From: a virus
Length of the DNA: 45,822 nucleotides
Virus record (IMG/VR): IMGVR_UViG_3300035670_000381
Location: 1-45,822 of that record
Direction: 5' to 3' (one strand)
Part shown: positions 12,102 to 20,496 of the stretch, piece by piece
How positions within the stretch are numbered: position 1 is the first letter of the stretch
Layout of the letters: each line of letters starts with the position of its first letter
Translations under genes and position numbers: made by a program
Notes under the pieces: generated by a model
Databases searched by the model: none
What the model was told of the DNA's origin: nothing
The model's input: only the letters and a program-made list of their open reading frames with translations

Positions 12102-12944
12102 TCATGCTGCGGTAACAGTTAAAGTTGCTGCGTTAGAAACAACTTCTTCGGCACCAGCAGATGATGTAATTCTGACACGATACTGATAACCGTCTGCTGC
12201 TGTTGTAAGACCTGTGAGAGCAAGTGAAGAACTTGTAGCACCAGAAACGTTTGCCCACTTAGCAGTGCTGCCTGCTTTACGCTGCCACTGATAAACAAGT
12301 GATCCAGTTGTAGCAGAAGCAGTAACAGAGAATGTGTGAGCAGCAGTAGCAACAGTAGCAACAGTGATTGTGAGATCGTTAGTTGTATCAGCTCCACCAA
12401 GAGCACTACCAAGAACTGTAATGGTATCATTAGCAGCAAATCCGGAACCAGCAGCAGTTTGTGTAACTGTGTAAGTTCCGCCAGCACGAGAAACATTGAA
12501 TGTTGCTCCAGTTCCAGAACCACTTGTTGTATAAGCAACGTTGGTGTAGGAAGCAGTTCCAGCAGCAGCAGTTCCAGCAACAGTTCTGGTTAGAATACCA
12601 CCAGCTGGTGTGTATGTAGTAGCACTTGCTGGTTGTCCAGAGATGGTGATGGCAGATGCTACGTCTGCTGCGATGGTGTCATCGGACTGAGTTTCGTTAG
12701 CATTGGTATCTGGATTAGCAATGGTAACGAGATGCTCTGCTTTATGGCGAGTGTTGCCTTCACAATCAGTATATGTAAAATACGACCACCAACCAGGAGC
12801 GTTAATTCCACGCTCTTTATTTTCTGATAATGCGGCTTCGGTATTATCTACAAATACAATTGTTTTTGCTTGTGATGACGCAGCAACGCCTCTTTCAGCT
12901 TTTGTTTTATTGGTGTTGCTGTCAGTTCTTCCGTACAGAGACAT
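12102..12944 (-). CDS. Virion protein with Ig-like C-terminal domain
   Basis: 280 aa with a GGAG ribosome-binding site 8 nt before the ATG. Residues 1-85 form a charged domain with WWSYFTYTDCEGNTRHKAEHL. Residues 90-200 are Thr/Ala/Gly-rich beta repeats, and the last 80 residues form an Ig-like sandwich (SVTASATTGSLVYQWQRK...GYQYRVRITSSAG). Such domains decorate capsids and tails and help adsorption. A TATAAATA late promoter lies 34 nt upstream and marks it as a late gene. Confidence 0.8.
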   Translation of the reverse strand: MSLYGRTDSNTNKTKAERGVAASSQAKTIVFVDNTEAALSENKERGINAPGWWSYFTYTDCEGNTRHKAEHLVTIANPDTNANETQSDDTIAADVASAITISGQPASATTYTPAGGILTRTVAGTAAAGTASYTNVAYTTSGSGTGATFNVSRAGGTYTVTQTAAGSGFAANDTITVLGSALGGADTTNDLTITVATVATAAHTFSVTASATTGSLVYQWQRKAGSTAKWANVSGATSSSLALTGLTTAADGYQYRVRITSSAGAEEVVSNAATLTVTAA

Positions 12945-12977
12945 CTAATTTCTCCAATGAGATCTATTTTCTAATTT

Positions 12978-12985
12978 TATTTATA
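12978..12985 (-). promoter_or_regulatory. T4-type late promoter for the Ig-like virion gene
   Basis: Exact TATAAATA on the minus strand, 34 nt before ATG 12944 and directly downstream of a terminator. Confidence 0.7.
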
Positions 12986-13007
12986 AAAAAGGGGGATTGG
13001 ATCCCCC
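12986..13007 (-). terminator. Intrinsic terminator
   Basis: On the minus strand GGGGGAT (13007-13001) pairs with ATCCCCC (12997-12991) around a 3-nt loop, then a run of Ts. It ends the 58-aa gene. Confidence 0.8.
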
Positions 13008-13013
13008 TTCTTA

Positions 13014-13190
13014 TTACTTACAGTTCTTGAGAAGAGCTGTTCTTACAGTGCCAGCAATCAAGTTATCAACGTCATTATCGGTTGATGCTGCGTAGCGATC
13101 TAAAAGATCACATACAAGTTTTTTTGTGTGGCAAGAGGCAATAGCAGCAAATAAAAGTGGCTTAACAAGTTCTACGAGTTGACCGAGCAT
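13014..13190 (-). CDS. Small conserved-looking late protein
   Basis: 58 aa, MLGQLVELVKPLLFAAIASC at the start and NLIAGTVRTALLKNCK at the end. Mostly helical with an amphipathic N-terminal half and three Cys. A CATAAATA late promoter is 26 nt before the ATG and a strong terminator follows the stop, so it has its own late transcription unit among virion genes. Function unknown. Confidence 0.65.
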   Translation of the reverse strand: MLGQLVELVKPLLFAAIASCHTKKLVCDLLDRYAASTDNDVDNLIAGTVRTALLKNCK

Positions 13191-13215
13191 GATTAGAGAC
13201 CAAAATCTACAAAAT

Positions 13216-13223
13216 TATTTATG
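13216..13223 (-). promoter_or_regulatory. Late promoter variant for the 58-aa gene
   Basis: CATAAATA on the minus strand, 26 nt before ATG 13190; it lies just after the stop of the upstream gene. Confidence 0.5.
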
Positions 13224-13225
13224 AT

Positions 13226-13624
13226 TTATTTGCCTCTAACACTCATCATGTAATCGGTAGCTGTCTGAACATAGTCTGCTGCCATCGTGATTTTCGATTG
13301 AACCCACTCAGGTAGATTGTCAGCAGGTTGTAACATATCATGTAATTCCTGAGCATTACGAATAATTCCTTTCAATTGGGTCTTTGCCATATCTCCTTCA
13401 TAATCATATTCACCCCTGTCATAATTTTCTTTCTTGATATCTGGGTGAGGAGAATAAAGTGGTCCTTTGTAGTTGCCAGCAAATCCTTCGTTTGTAGCTC
13501 TGGTGGTCATACCCTTCTGACCATCGTTGATTGTTGGCATCACTTCAACGGTTGCTTTCTTTTTACCTTTGCTTTCTTTCTTTTCGCAACCACACTCTTC
13601 GCAGAATTGTTTAAAGGATTTCAT
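13226..13624 (-). CDS. Probable head-associated protein
   Basis: 132 aa, coupled by ATGA to the upstream gene. The N-terminus MKSFKQFCEECG resembles the short amphipathic capsid-targeting peptides of T4 internal head proteins (MKTYQEFIAEA type). It is followed by a Cys pair and a Lys-rich linker. The C-terminus LPEWVQSKITMAADYVQTA is a compact helical motif. I infer a capsid protein cleaved by gp21; not proven. Confidence 0.6.
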   Translation of the reverse strand: MKSFKQFCEECGCEKKESKGKKKATVEVMPTINDGQKGMTTRATNEGFAGNYKGPLYSPHPDIKKENYDRGEYDYEGDMAKTQLKGIIRNAQELHDMLQPADNLPEWVQSKITMAADYVQTATDYMMSVRGK

Positions 13625-14367
13625 GACTTCTTCATTGCCATAATTTTACTAATCTTCTTGCGACGAGCAGCAAGGTACTTATCTGACTTATCCTTGTCAC
13701 CGTCGTTATCAATATCTCCATCTTCCTTGCCGACAGGATCCATACCTTCTTTCATCTTTTTCTTTTCAGGAAGTCCTTTGTGCTTAGTTGAAGCAAACTT
13801 TTCTGCTTCCTTTCCAGTCATTGAAGCAGCTGCTTTAGCAACTTCCTTGCTGGGTGCTTTCTCTCCTTTCTTTGTGGCATGAACCATTCCCATAAAGCGT
13901 TGCTGTGCTTTGCTAACTGCCTTCTCTTGTAGTTCCTCACCTTCTGGTTCAAAACCAGCCTTGACACAATCATTAACTTCTTTGCCACCCTTTACTTTGG
14001 TGCCAACTTTCTTGTAACCTTTCCAGCAAGTTTTGAAACCATTGTCATCTTTGCCATCCATCTTAACTTTCTCAATGACATAGACTTCACCATCAATCTC
14101 ATACTCTTCTCTTTCAAGAACTTCGTACTCTTCTTTAGTTGCTAACTGAGCCTTTGGACTTTCTTTCTTAGCAGTCTTTTTCTTAGTAGTGGTGCTCTCA
14201 ATCTCTGCTCCATGTGATTGAGGATCCATACCATCAAATGGTGCTTCGCTAATTGTATTAGGAGTTTGGAAACCCTCGCCGCCCATCCAACGATCAAATG
14301 CTTCCATCAAACTGGAAGAAAACTCATCATTATTTTGAACTGTGTTAACTGGCTTCTGATACTTCAT
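13621..14367 (-). CDS. Virion-associated protein with DUF3008-like segment
   Basis: 248 aa, modular. It has an acidic N-terminal part, a Lys/Glu-rich middle, and a DUF3008-like block SKAQQRFMGMVHATKKGEK then SKEVAKAAASM (about residues 150-180). Near the C-terminus is an EF-hand or dockerin-like calcium loop DIDNDGDKDKSDKYL followed by a basic tail. An exact late promoter lies 28 nt upstream. Such composite proteins are usual in cyanophage heads. Function unknown. Confidence 0.65.
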   Translation of the reverse strand: MKYQKPVNTVQNNDEFSSSLMEAFDRWMGGEGFQTPNTISEAPFDGMDPQSHGAEIESTTTKKKTAKKESPKAQLATKEEYEVLEREEYEIDGEVYVIEKVKMDGKDDNGFKTCWKGYKKVGTKVKGGKEVNDCVKAGFEPEGEELQEKAVSKAQQRFMGMVHATKKGEKAPSKEVAKAAASMTGKEAEKFASTKHKGLPEKKKMKEGMDPVGKEDGDIDNDGDKDKSDKYLAARRKKISKIMAMKKS

Positions 14368-14599
14368 TGTTGTAGTGAAAGGTTCTCTTTTGACTATTTA
14401 TAGATCTTACATTTCTGATCCACTCTCTAAACATTTCACCATCTTCAGTAACAATAATCGCATAGTTCCCACCAACTCTATGAATTATTCCCTTCTCTCC
14501 ATTACGTGAAGACATGACAATATCACCTTCCTTGAAAACTTCCTGCTGCCTTTGCTGTTGGCGCAGTGCTTCTTCTCGTAGTTTTTTAAAATCCTTCAT
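14345..14599 (-). CDS. Small protein with KOW/SH3-like fold
   Basis: 84 aa. It begins MKDFKKLREEALRQQQRQQ (amphipathic, similar to a capsid-targeting peptide). A small beta barrel follows: EGDIVMSSRNGEKGIIHRVGGNYAIIVTEDGEMFREW in outline (GDIV at 25-28, EKGIIHRVG at 34-42). It is coupled by ATGA to the nucleotidyltransferase gene and overlaps the next gene by 23 nt. Function unknown. Confidence 0.6.
   Translation of the reverse strand: MKDFKKLREEALRQQQRQQEVFKEGDIVMSSRNGEKGIIHRVGGNYAIIVTEDGEMFREWIRNVRSINSQKRTFHYNNEVSEAS
14395..14402 (-). promoter_or_regulatory. T4-type late promoter
   Basis: Exact TATAAATA on the minus strand, 28 nt before ATG 14367, inside the end of the upstream small gene. 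Confidence 0.65.
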
Positions 14600-15156
14600 T
14601 TAAATGTTTTTGGTAACCTACTCTGTATTTCATTCATTAAGTTCATACACTCCTTATCATTCAAAGCTCTAGGAATACCAGAACGGAATGTTTTGAAGTC
14701 TCCAGCAAATGCTGCTCTTCTCATTTTTGTTCCTGAGATGGCGAATGTATCACCGTCAGCATCTCTACTTCCAGAAGATTTAATCTCAATGTTTCTGAAA
14801 GAGAAATCTTTTCCATTATATTTATGGAGGAACTGCATGGCGCTGACCCGATCAGACCCCACAAGAAATACCACTTCATCATAACCCGCCATCATCAATT
14901 CTTGTAAAATTTCTACTGGTTGTTTAGGACCAGAGTATATATTACCACGATGTTCGGGGAACATCTTATTCATGTATTCAAATTTAATATCTGGTGGCAA
15001 CGGATTGCTCCCTTTCGTATCAACAGTTTGGGAGATATAGATCCTGTAATCATTTGATCCAGCTGCTTGCTTCACACCGTCAAAGTTTTCTTTGTGTCCA
15101 GTCGTTGGTGGTTGAAACCTACCAAACGTAAAGTAGCAAGTCTTTCCTATCGCCAT
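14596..15156 (-). CDS. NMNAT/NadR-type nucleotidyltransferase
   Basis: 186 aa. It shows the defining motifs of the class: GRFQPPTTGH near residue 12-21 (nucleotide-binding HxGH variant) and ISGTKMRR (about 139-146, the ISxTxxR motif). FLVGSDRV is the central strand. Family members join a nucleotide to NMN or a phospho-substrate with release of pyrophosphate. It overlaps the ligase-like gene by 10 nt, suggesting related work, perhaps NAD metabolism or RNA/DNA end chemistry. Exact substrate unknown. Confidence 0.8.
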   Translation of the reverse strand: MAIGKTCYFTFGRFQPPTTGHKENFDGVKQAAGSNDYRIYISQTVDTKGSNPLPPDIKFEYMNKMFPEHRGNIYSGPKQPVEILQELMMAGYDEVVFLVGSDRVSAMQFLHKYNGKDFSFRNIEIKSSGSRDADGDTFAISGTKMRRAAFAGDFKTFRSGIPRALNDKECMNLMNEIQSRLPKTFK

Positions 15157-16340
15157 TGCTTTTGTAGAGTGAAGTTATTGTAAGCAAACTCCAGACGATT
15201 GACAAACTTAATCATACTACCGTCTTTGTGAAGAACATATCCTTCAGGAGTTGTGACCTTATATCCTTTCTCGGTCTGAACAAAAGTTCTAAACTCTTCA
15301 AGATGGTCTAACTTATCTATAACCATTTGCTTGACTGCTTGTAGTTCTTTGTATAGAGCAATCATGGTCTTGAACTTATAGACATTATCGAGAAGGTAGT
15401 TCTCACTCTTATAAACAAGATTTCTTTTCTTCGTCAAATTATCAACGGTCTTGATCTTGGCAAGTTCTGTTGTCATCTTTGAGTGATAGAAATTTACTAA
15501 TTCATTGATTGTCTCATCAACATTACTAACACTGCGGGCATTCTTAATCTCACTGTTAAAAAATTGCTTTAGATAAGATGAGATATGAAACTTAGCATCA
15601 CCCGTGGTTCCAAAGTTGCTAACGAGATCATCCAAGAAGTCACCACACAATTGACACATACGTTCAATCTTAGCAATGTATCTATCAAATGTTGCCATCT
15701 CAGTTTTAGAAAATCCCACCCTATTCATAGGAGTATCATTTTTAACAACCAACACATCAGCAGATCCATTTACATTAGCTCCAGCACGAGCTTGCATTTC
15801 TCCCAACACATCTCCAGTGTAATGCGTATGGAATACTACACCTATTTTTGCTCTACCAGCTGCTCTGCCTATGGGATGATCAACTGGAATTCCATATGTA
15901 ATTGTATTTGGTCTAAAAGTATACAGTTGTTCTCCGTTTACAGTTTCTCTTTTAATATCAGTTGTGAATAAAAGATCTCCTTGAATTACTCCACTAATAT
16001 TCAGATCTTTAAAGTATCTTAAAGAAAATTTTAGCTTTTCTGCTAGGTCTCCGCTATAGTAACCATCAACATATTCTTCTGTATAGCAAATTTTTGGTTC
16101 CGTTTTATTAAATACAGACTTCGTTCCAACAAAAAATTGACCAGTTGTAGGATCTGTTCCACAAATAACAGATGGTGCCCCGTCCCATTTTGTTTGCATA
16201 AATCCAAGACTTTCTTGATGCCCAAGCATCTTCCTAAGTTCTTTCAAAAAAGAAATTGCCGACATACACCCGTCAACTCCATAGTTGAGCATTTCATCTT
16301 CAAGGTGTTCTAAATGTTTTAGTTGTTTTACGTTTGCCAT
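15147..16340 (-). CDS. Putative ligase-fold covalent nucleotidyltransferase
   Basis: 397 aa; its ATG overlaps the stop of the upstream gene (TGATG). Lys51 lies in TKWDGAPSV, which matches motif I (KxDG) of ATP-dependent DNA/RNA ligases. VIQGDLLF (118-125) resembles motif III, PEGYVL (365-370) motif IV, and MIKFV (376-380) motif V. Spacing between the third and fourth motifs is longer than in ligases, with a helical insert. I infer a nucleotidyltransferase acting on polynucleotide ends or proteins; the family has no assigned function known to me. Confidence 0.6.
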   Translation of the reverse strand: MANVKQLKHLEHLEDEMLNYGVDGCMSAISFLKELRKMLGHQESLGFMQTKWDGAPSVICGTDPTTGQFFVGTKSVFNKTEPKICYTEEYVDGYYSGDLAEKLKFSLRYFKDLNISGVIQGDLLFTTDIKRETVNGEQLYTFRPNTITYGIPVDHPIGRAAGRAKIGVVFHTHYTGDVLGEMQARAGANVNGSADVLVVKNDTPMNRVGFSKTEMATFDRYIAKIERMCQLCGDFLDDLVSNFGTTGDAKFHISSYLKQFFNSEIKNARSVSNVDETINELVNFYHSKMTTELAKIKTVDNLTKKRNLVYKSENYLLDNVYKFKTMIALYKELQAVKQMVIDKLDHLEEFRTFVQTEKGYKVTTPEGYVLHKDGSMIKFVNRLEFAYNNFTLQKQWR

Positions 16341-17503
16341 CAGATTGTATTAGTAACTGTTCTTCCACCAATTGGATAAATTGAAATTCTCATGCCACGA
16401 ATATTAAAATCACTACGCACTCCTCTGGCTGTTGGATCAATAATTTTTTCCCATGCTCCCTTTTTAATTGCCATCAAAGATGGAACATAAGATCCAGTCA
16501 TACGATCCCCATTATTATGAACGTGAGTTGCTCCCATAATATATTTTGTATTTGATTTTCTTAATGTTGGATCTCCCTGAAGTAAAACATGAACATTTTG
16601 TTCTCCAAATTGTCCACCGTATTCTGGACCATATAAAGAATACATTTTTAATGTTTCATCAGTAATTTCACGCATCATCGCAAATCCACTCACTCTTGCC
16701 CAATTAGGATTTGCTGCAGTATATTGCCGTACAGATTCAACAAAAGAAGTAACTTCTGGATGAATACCTATTACTCTACCAGCAGACTGAACAGTTACTC
16801 CGCTCCACTGTCCAAAGTCTCTAGCGACTGTTCCCATCTTGTGGGATATAAATCCAACATTTTCTAAATGACCATTTTTACAAGTTACTAATGCCAAATC
16901 TGCTTTTGGTGTTCCACTTACTTTATTAACTCCAACGATATGATCAAATTCATAGTTACCAACCTTCACTGTAATAGAAGGATTATCTTTATCTATGTGT
17001 GATCTGGGATTTCTTAATTCTGTTTCTATAGCATTGTTTATTGCTGTATTCATATCATTAATAAAATGATATTCTCCCATTTCCTGTGCGCTAGGCATAT
17101 TTAACTCATACGATGTATCATACAATTCAGTAAGCATCGCAAGTCTTCCCCATCGTGCGGTCAAAGATGCTCCTGCTGGAGGGCGTCCACCAAACTCGAC
17201 GTTCTTCAATATTTGTCCACTAGAAATAGTTCTGTTTCCTTTTTTAAACGACACAGAACAAGATCTTAGAAATGGCGGTGCCTGTGCTTGTGCCGCAGCA
17301 ACAAAACGATCTTCTGTCATTGAAGCAATAGATATGCTAACAGCGTCTCTTCCAGCTACTTTAAATTCTATCTCGTCAAAAACAAAAGAATCTCCATCTG
17401 TTGTAAGGAGAGGAGCTCCAGAAATTGCTTTCTTATGAATTTCTCTTAAATTTCTTTCGTATCTTCCACTTCTATTTAAGTGAGCCCAAGTAAGTGCTGT
17501 CAT
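16340..17503 (-). CDS. Large hypothetical protein, possibly nuclease-like
   Basis: 387 aa, with an AGGGAGG ribosome-binding site inside a hairpin. Central segment FDHIVGVNKVSG then KADLALV and GFISHKMGT (about residues 205-240) has the spacing of a PD-(D/E)XK active site (Asp, then xxK), but one acidic residue is not evident. The N-terminal third is mixed alpha/beta, and the C-terminal part is Gly/Arg-rich with YGGQFGEQNVHVLLQGD. Expressed late; may be a nuclease or a virion protein. Confidence 0.55.
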   Translation of the reverse strand: MTALTWAHLNRSGRYERNLREIHKKAISGAPLLTTDGDSFVFDEIEFKVAGRDAVSISIASMTEDRFVAAAQAQAPPFLRSCSVSFKKGNRTISSGQILKNVEFGGRPPAGASLTARWGRLAMLTELYDTSYELNMPSAQEMGEYHFINDMNTAINNAIETELRNPRSHIDKDNPSITVKVGNYEFDHIVGVNKVSGTPKADLALVTCKNGHLENVGFISHKMGTVARDFGQWSGVTVQSAGRVIGIHPEVTSFVESVRQYTAANPNWARVSGFAMMREITDETLKMYSLYGPEYGGQFGEQNVHVLLQGDPTLRKSNTKYIMGATHVHNNGDRMTGSYVPSLMAIKKGAWEKIIDPTARGVRSDFNIRGMRISIYPIGGRTVTNTI

Positions 17504-17541
17504 AAGAAAAAACCTCCCTGCTAGTATTTAGAGGGAGGTTT
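17504..17541 (-). terminator. Hairpin that masks the RBS of the 387-aa gene
   Basis: On the minus strand AAACCTCCCT (17541-17532) pairs with AGGGAGGTTT (17519-17510), 10 bp, followed by TTTC. The 3' arm contains AGGGAGG, the ribosome-binding site 9 nt before ATG 17503. The loop carries a late promoter core. Confidence 0.7.
17525..17532 (-). promoter_or_regulatory. Late-type box in the hairpin loop
   Basis: TCTAAATA on the minus strand within the loop. Initiation about 6 nt downstream would give transcripts that start just before AGGGAGG and lack the 5' arm. Confidence 0.45.
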
Positions 17542-17545
17542 ATAA

Positions 17546-17950
17546 TTACAGATCGTCGTCTGCTCGGTTTTCACTGTAGTAGATATCAAACTGACCACCA
17601 GGATATCGCTTCTCCAGTTTCTGTACATTACGAGCAAGAACTTCATCAAAGGAAATATCAAGAGCAAGAGTTGCCTGAGCAACATACCACATAATATCAC
17701 CCAACTCAATAATCAGATGCTCTCGGTTGTCATCATTCCATGGTTTTCCTTGAAAGATCATCTTCTTAATAATCTCAAGAAACTCACCACCTTCAGCATT
17801 AATGCCAACTCCAGCAGTCAACAGGCGTTCAATATTAGCTCCTTGCCGATCAAGTTCAACAATACGATCGGCAAAATCAACAAAGTTTGTTGAAGCATCC
17901 GAGGTAACGGCAGCAACAAATTCTTTGTAGCGATTAAAATCAATAGTCAT
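17546..17950 (-). CDS. mazG: MazG-type nucleotide pyrophosphohydrolase
   Basis: 134 aa from ATG 17950 (ATGA overlap with gp41). It hydrolyses NTPs or dNTPs, or lowers ppGpp-type alarmones in the host. Motif helices are visible: GGEFLEIIKKM (about residues 53-63) with the ExxE metal ligands, and IIELGDIMWYVAQAT (about 79-93) with the ExxD ligands. Cyanophages often carry a MazG. It is at the end of the uvsX-gp41 operon and precedes a terminator hairpin. Confidence 0.9.
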   Translation of the reverse strand: MTIDFNRYKEFVAAVTSDASTNFVDFADRIVELDRQGANIERLLTAGVGINAEGGEFLEIIKKMIFQGKPWNDDNREHLIIELGDIMWYVAQATLALDISFDEVLARNVQKLEKRYPGGQFDIYYSENRADDDL

Positions 17951-19335
17951 ACATTCCACTCAGCAAATTTAGATAAACGGTTTTGTGTTTGGGCAAATTG
18001 GGAAAACTCTTCACCGGGGTCTTCACTATCAATGCTGATAGCAGAAGCATCATCAGCAACATCATACAGCTTCATCTTCGCTCTGTCAATTCCCACCATG
18101 AATTTTCGTGAGGAAGTTGGGTCATTGTATCGGTTTTTAAGTTGTTTGACCATGAGGCGACCTTGTTGTTCAAGTTCCTCAGTAGAGATAAGGGCAAACA
18201 TAAAGTCAGCAGTGGCAGGAAGACCAAAAGACTCAGAAGTATCGGTAAGGTCAGGGTCAGAATTACCGTAACCACTACGAGTAGTTTGAGTAGCAGAGAC
18301 AATTGGTACATTATTCTCCACAGCAAGACCGCGAAGCTCTTCAGCAATCGCTTTGACATACGTGTAAGAATTAACAATCGCACCCTTATACCTCGCGCTC
18401 GCGCAGATGTTAAGATAATCTATGAATATTATATCAGGTTTGAAACTTTTTTTCAAGGACAAATCCGAAAGTAGCGCCTTGAAATGCCCAGCATGAGCAG
18501 ACGCTGTTGGATATTCTTTGATAATAATTTTACCTCTGGTCTTTCTGGCAATCTCCTGAACTTTTGAAGTGAAAAGAACTTGAGGAAGTTCAGCAAGATC
18601 TTTAACATTGACATTCAAAAGGTTCGCGTCAATTCGCTCAGCAATTTTCTCCTCTGCCATTTCACATGTAATGTAGAGTACGTTACGCCCCTGTGTGAGG
18701 GCGGCAGCAGCCATATGGCACATGAATAGACTTTTCCCGACACCCGTACCAGCAAGAGCGATGTTGAGAGTTTTATTAGGGAGACCACCTTTGGTAATGA
18801 AGTTAAACTTTTCAAGATCAAACGGGATCTTTTCTTCAACACGGTGGTAAAAATCATAACGGTCTTCTGCTTGTTCAATGTAATCGTGTCCTATGTGTTC
18901 GTCAAACGATACTGCCAGGGCCTCTTGTAAGATACTGGGGATCGCATCCTTTGATAATTTTTTATCACCTCCATCTGCGATCTTGATAGACTGCATGAGA
19001 GCGAGGTAGATAGCTCTGTCTTGACACCATTTTTCTGTGGCATCAAGGAGCCATCCGTAGTCAACCCATTCGTCTCCAAGGGATTTGAGGGTAGATAACG
19101 AACTCTGAAATGTATCTTCTGTAAGATCGTTTCTGGATTGGAGGTTGATTGAGAGAACTTCTTGAGTAGGTACTTTGTCATACTTACTGGCGAAATCAGC
19201 AACCTCTTCAAATAAGATACGTTCATGATATTCGTTGAAATAGTCTGCTTTTAGAAATGGTACTACCTTGCGGTAATACTCCTCATTGAAGAGAAGATTA
19301 CGCAAGATAGTTTCTTCAATACGTTCAGTTGCCAT
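17947..19335 (-). CDS. 41: Replicative DNA helicase (DnaB/gp41 type)
   Basis: 462 aa from ATG 19335, 11-nt overlap with uvsX. RecA-fold C-terminal motor: Walker [12 protein letters not shown] (about residues 195-205), Walker [10 protein letters not shown], and the DnaB-like [15 protein letters not shown] sensor. The N-terminal 140 residues form the helical primase-interacting domain. It unwinds the lagging strand together with gp61. Confidence 0.95.
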   Translation of the reverse strand: MATERIEETILRNLLFNEEYYRKVVPFLKADYFNEYHERILFEEVADFASKYDKVPTQEVLSINLQSRNDLTEDTFQSSLSTLKSLGDEWVDYGWLLDATEKWCQDRAIYLALMQSIKIADGGDKKLSKDAIPSILQEALAVSFDEHIGHDYIEQAEDRYDFYHRVEEKIPFDLEKFNFITKGGLPNKTLNIALAGTGVGKSLFMCHMAAAALTQGRNVLYITCEMAEEKIAERIDANLLNVNVKDLAELPQVLFTSKVQEIARKTRGKIIIKEYPTASAHAGHFKALLSDLSLKKSFKPDIIFIDYLNICASARYKGAIVNSYTYVKAIAEELRGLAVENNVPIVSATQTTRSGYGNSDPDLTDTSESFGLPATADFMFALISTEELEQQGRLMVKQLKNRYNDPTSSRKFMVGIDRAKMKLYDVADDASAISIDSEDPGEEFSQFAQTQNRLSKFAEWNV

Positions 19336-20338
19336 AACCAAATTCTTTCCTTGCTGCTTCTTCTAATTGTGCCATCACTTCTTCCGTGAAATATTTCTCG
19401 GGATCGGCAAGAATAACAGAAGGATAAACAGAGGATTCACCAACAACGATACGATTTCCTTTACGAGTGAATACTCCGTGCTCCTCACCCAATTCCAATA
19501 GTCCGTAATAGCGATCCAATCCACGCTCGTCAAAGAAAAGTCTTGTGGCAATTTTACTACCCTCCTTGGTTAGTCGTGACTTCTTAGCTTCACACTTAAT
19601 GATGTTCCCCACCACTTCTGTGCCGTCCTTCTCTTTCGACTTGGACAAATATATGATAGTCGATGCTGCGTACTTTAGTCCAGTACCACCACCCATTTCT
19701 TTTTGTGGCACATAGGATCCAATCACATCATAAGTATGGTTGGTCACGATCATGGGAACATTTGCTTGCCCAAGTTTTAGGGTCAGCACACGGAAAGCAC
19801 CTTTGATTAGTTGTGATTTAGTCATGTCACGAACTTGCTTGTCGTTGGCAACATCTTCCATCTCTTTGGTGGTAGAAAGCATACCAAGACTATCCAGAAC
19901 AAACATCAACGGTTGACGTTCATCTTTTGGTTCTTTGAGGTACTTGTCAAGAATACGAACTGCTTGTGTTCTAAACTCTTCAATTGTTCCGACAGGAAAG
20001 ATTACCATACGCTTACTATCAATCCCACGACTTTCAATCATATCGCGGGAAATAGCAGACTCACTTTCAAAGTAAATGACGCCACCATCAGGGTTAGCAT
20101 TAAGAAAACTGCGAACGAGAGACAAAGCAAAAAATGTTTTTCCAGTGCTTGTTTCCCCAGCCAGTGCGGTGACTTTGTTAGATGGGATCCCACCAAAGAT
20201 AGATCCACTAACCAGTGCGTTAAAAATGAAAGAACCCGTATCAACAAAAGTAGTAATGTCACCAGCGGCAACACCATCACTAACCAGAGCAGCATACTCA
20301 TTGCCACTGTCTTTAATAACTGAATCTAAAAATCCCAT
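19325..20338 (-). CDS. uvsX: UvsX, RecA-like recombinase
   Basis: 337 aa. Walker [13 protein letters not shown] (about residues 61-72), Walker [12 protein letters not shown], and the L1/L2 region [14 protein letters not shown]. It forms filaments on single-stranded DNA and carries out strand exchange for recombination-dependent replication, helped by UvsY. It overlaps the 56-aa gene upstream by 13 nt. Confidence 0.95.
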   Translation of the reverse strand: MGFLDSVIKDSGNEYAALVSDGVAAGDITTFVDTGSFIFNALVSGSIFGGIPSNKVTALAGETSTGKTFFALSLVRSFLNANPDGGVIYFESESAISRDMIESRGIDSKRMVIFPVGTIEEFRTQAVRILDKYLKEPKDERQPLMFVLDSLGMLSTTKEMEDVANDKQVRDMTKSQLIKGAFRVLTLKLGQANVPMIVTNHTYDVIGSYVPQKEMGGGTGLKYAASTIIYLSKSKEKDGTEVVGNIIKCEAKKSRLTKEGSKIATRLFFDERGLDRYYGLLELGEEHGVFTRKGNRIVVGESSVYPSVILADPEKYFTEEVMAQLEEAARKEFGYGN

Positions 20339-20496
20339 TGTTTTGCCTCATCTTCGTACATATTAACATAAGAATAATTGTTGCTCATCATTTTAGCAAA
20401 TGCTCTGGCAGTTTCATACTCCTCAAAGCACTTGATGCTATCTGGACCAATCTGCCCAACAACATGATTAGTCCAACTCACAACCCAGACATTCAT
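20326..20496 (-). CDS. 56-aa hypothetical protein between gp43 and uvsX
   Basis: [20 protein letters not shown] at the start; helical middle [17 protein letters not shown], acidic tail. The ATG overlaps the DNA polymerase stop (ATGA) and its own end overlaps uvsX by 13 nt, so coupling on both sides argues strongly for a real gene. Small alpha/beta fold, function unknown. Confidence 0.75.
   Translation of the reverse strand: MNVWVVSWTNHVVGQIGPDSIKCFEEYETARAFAKMMSNNYSYVNMYEDEAKQWDF

Noticed and set aside
12119-12580. Leucine-rich 153-codon frame and a Ser-rich frame opposite
   Set aside because: Both are shadows of the Thr/Ala repeat region in the Ig-like virion gene.
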